Positions 62,201 to 64,000 of a stretch of 64,000 bases of DNA are shown here, piece by piece. Origin of the DNA: Volvox africanus. Its lineage: Eukaryota; Chlorophyta; Chlorophyceae; Chlamydomonadales; Volvocaceae. The translations under genes were made by a program, and so were the position numbers. The first letter of the stretch is position 1; the number at the start of each line of letters is the position of its first letter. Under the pieces are notes generated by a model. The model was not told where the DNA came from. It did no database searches and saw only the letters and a program-made list of their open reading frames with translations. Location of the stretch: positions 4,046,501 through 4,110,500 of the forward strand of contig BSDZ01000086.1 of assembly GCA_030268105.1 (NCBI GenBank), read 5' to 3'.

Positions 62201-64000
62201 CAAGGACGTTTCACGCCAGTAATATTTGATAGCGTACTAAGAAGATTTCAAAACCTCTACACCTAAGCCACAACTTAAAGTGCGTGGAGTCCCGCTTTCG
62301 CAGGCTTCCTGCCTCGCAGGCCCTTGGGAACGAGGCCTGGAGGAATGTCAAGGCATTTCTCACCTATACCCTTGTAGGATGCTTAAATACCACGATGTAT
62401 ACGAAGGCCATGACCTCCAGCATCTATCGATTCCTCGTGCAAACCCTGCCCAACGACCGGCACGCAGGTTCACGCGGAGAACTGGTCCGCCTTCGCGCCG
62501 GATTTCAAGGAGCTCGATGAAAACACCGAGTACGTGGAGCGGGAGGACGAATTCGACTGGAACACGCCGGTGAGGGTTGAGGACTGGAACACGCAGGTGA
62601 AATGGTGCCTGGGATTGCGATAAGGGCGGACGGAACAGATTGACTTGACCTGGTCTTATACATCAAGACTCCATGATGCCCTGCTGCCGGCCTAGGAGCC
62701 CAAACCCACTAACACTCCTCGGCTTCGCTACTGTCCAAGCCATGTCCTTTCCTCTGGCTTCCATTGTCGAAACCACTGCCCCAGAAACCCACCCATACGG
62801 ATACAATGGACTCGGCCCTCTTTCCCAGCTTCGAGGAAGCTGACACCTTATTGATTCAGTAATTCTTCTCTGGGCAGCACATCTGGTGCACCCTCTTTTG
62901 GCAATTTGCTGCGGATGTTGTGTGGCTCCAAATGACAGATTGTCCATAACTTAATTGATGATAGATGTTGATATTTGGATTCTGTTGGTTCGGCTGCCAC
63001 CATGGTATGCACATGCTTCCAATACTGTGATATGGGTTACCCTGCATTACTCGCCCGTTGCTGTTGCGCGAATGTTCGCATGTGCACTTTCCCTCTCAGG
63101 GTGCAGGCGGAGAGTTGGGCATCCCGGGATCCAGGGATGGAACTGGCGGCAACGGTGAGGCTGACCCTGCGTCCATGCTTCTGGACGTGGTGGCTCGGGA
63201 GCCGCATCCTGCATTCAGTAGTGACGATGAGGAAAGCAGCGCCCAGGAGCTGCTATATTTACCAGTGGTGAGCCGGATGGGGCTGAAAGTGGAGATATCG
63301 TTCCACCAGCCGAAGATAGTGTGCGTATACGCGGAACAGGTGCTGGGGTTGAGATGGGAAGGAAGAAAGCCTTGGAGGCTTAGGAATCTGACGATGATTA
63401 ATTAGCTGCGACCCCTAACTAAAATGGACGATCGAAGCAAAAAGGTAAATGAGTATCCAGGCTTTTCAGGGTGAAAGGACGGAAACCGGCGGTAAGTTGG
63501 GGATGTGGAGGAAGTCTGGACCCGCCTCTTGCTGGGAACTGGGTTGAGTAAAGGCTCGGCCTGAACGTAATAACCACCCGACCGTGCCCACGGTGCCGGA
63601 CACAGGAATCTTTGCATTTGCTGCTAGCCTCTCGCTGGTAACAGCCGCAAATTGGCATTTGCTCGTTTGGGTACTTTCGTTTATTCAGGTGATAGAGCGG
63701 GAGCCGGAGGCTGGTGGACGGCCGGATGAGGATACCGAAGGGGAGGGAGAGGGGGAGGGAGAGGCAGGACCACAGCGGGGCGACGGTCCCGCGGGTGTCG
63801 AAGGTCCGCAAACACAGCAGCTGCTGATGCAAATGCGCATGCAGATGGGTCGCCTGGCGCAGTTCCCACGGCGTAGCGGCAGCGCAGGTTCAGGCAGGAA
63901 CGGGAACGGTAGGGGCACGGGACATCGAAGAGACGCGGCTGGTGATGGCAGTGGGGGGCCCGGCAGCAGCAGCGTAGTAAAAACCGAGCAGGAGGATTGG
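59258..64000 (+). CDS. RBBP5: COMPASS subunit RbBP5/SWD1, 3' end outside window
   Basis: Twelve exons so far: 59258-59276, 59362-59463, 59549-59624, 59701-59803, 59960-60138, 60361-60511, 60868-61038, 61505-61712, 62057-62151, 62468-62569, 63100-63267 and 63689-beyond 64000; about 562 residues are visible. RbBP5 is a WD40 scaffold of the MLL/COMPASS complex that methylates histone H3 Lys4 in the nucleus. WD repeats are clear: [99 protein letters not shown]. Family-specific blocks are [14 protein letters not shown] and [20 protein letters not shown]. The acidic hinge ending in [17 protein letters not shown] is the part that in animals contacts ASH2L. The C-terminal region is Glu/Gly-rich and continues past the edge. 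The first exon is only 19 coding bases (MNRRLL). The start of exon six is ambiguous (60361 or 60367). Confidence 0.92.

Overview
This window looks like nuclear DNA from a green alga of the Chlamydomonas/Volvox type (Chlorophyceae). The protein-coding genes are cut into many short exons by GT-AG introns. They include a plastid-targeted ribosomal protein S10, a thylakoid-lumen style precursor and plastid-type enzymes. Base composition is mixed, with GC-rich exons and AT-richer intergenic DNA, and there are many CA/CT and TATTA-type simple repeats. No prokaryotic operon, CRISPR array, rRNA or tRNA gene was seen. Species assignment is inference. Exon coordinates were worked out by hand from reading frame, splice dinucleotides and phase, so individual junctions can be off by a few bases.

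Layout. 2.1-8.0 kb: two minus-strand genes in tandem, a plastid alpha/beta-hydrolase-fold protein that lacks its nucleophile and a class I methyltransferase of the GSTCD-like type. 8-17.7 kb: mostly non-coding or transposon-like DNA, with one copy of a 128-bp dispersed repeat, a poorly resolved low-complexity gene (11.3-13.6 kb) and an orphan exon. 17.7-18.6 kb: the C-terminal half of a TBC1D20-like Rab GAP with two apparent homopolymer frameshifts. 20.6-28.6 kb: orphan exons and a tandem pair of long, serine-rich paralogous proteins of unknown function. 30.3-40.5 kb: protein-L-isoaspartate methyltransferase and a 14-exon coiled-coil/low-complexity protein, both minus strand. 41.0-46.3 kb, plus strand: a small thylakoid-lumen precursor and a patatin-like lipase. 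46.3-50.3 kb: repeat-rich island with a 249-bp TATTA microsatellite, a telomere-like scrap and the second, inverted copy of the 128-bp repeat. 50.3-64 kb: trehalase (plus), plastid ribosomal protein uS10 (minus), TBC1D13-like Rab GAP (minus) and the COMPASS subunit RbBP5/SWD1 (plus, running off the right edge).

The genes do not form one pathway. They are housekeeping and regulatory genes, typical of a eukaryotic chromosome arm: protein repair (PIMT), lipid hydrolysis (patatin), trehalose cleavage, plastid translation, membrane traffic (two TBC proteins) and H3K4 methylation (RbBP5). Two head-to-head pairs (coiled-coil gene/lumen protein, and TBC1D13/RbBP5) have only about 0.4-0.5 kb between start codons and probably share promoter regions. 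The best candidates for something undescribed are the tandem serine-rich paralogs at 21.9-28.6 kb, the 14-exon protein at 33.5-40.5 kb, the small lumen protein at 41.0-41.7 kb and the 128-bp inverted dispersed repeat.
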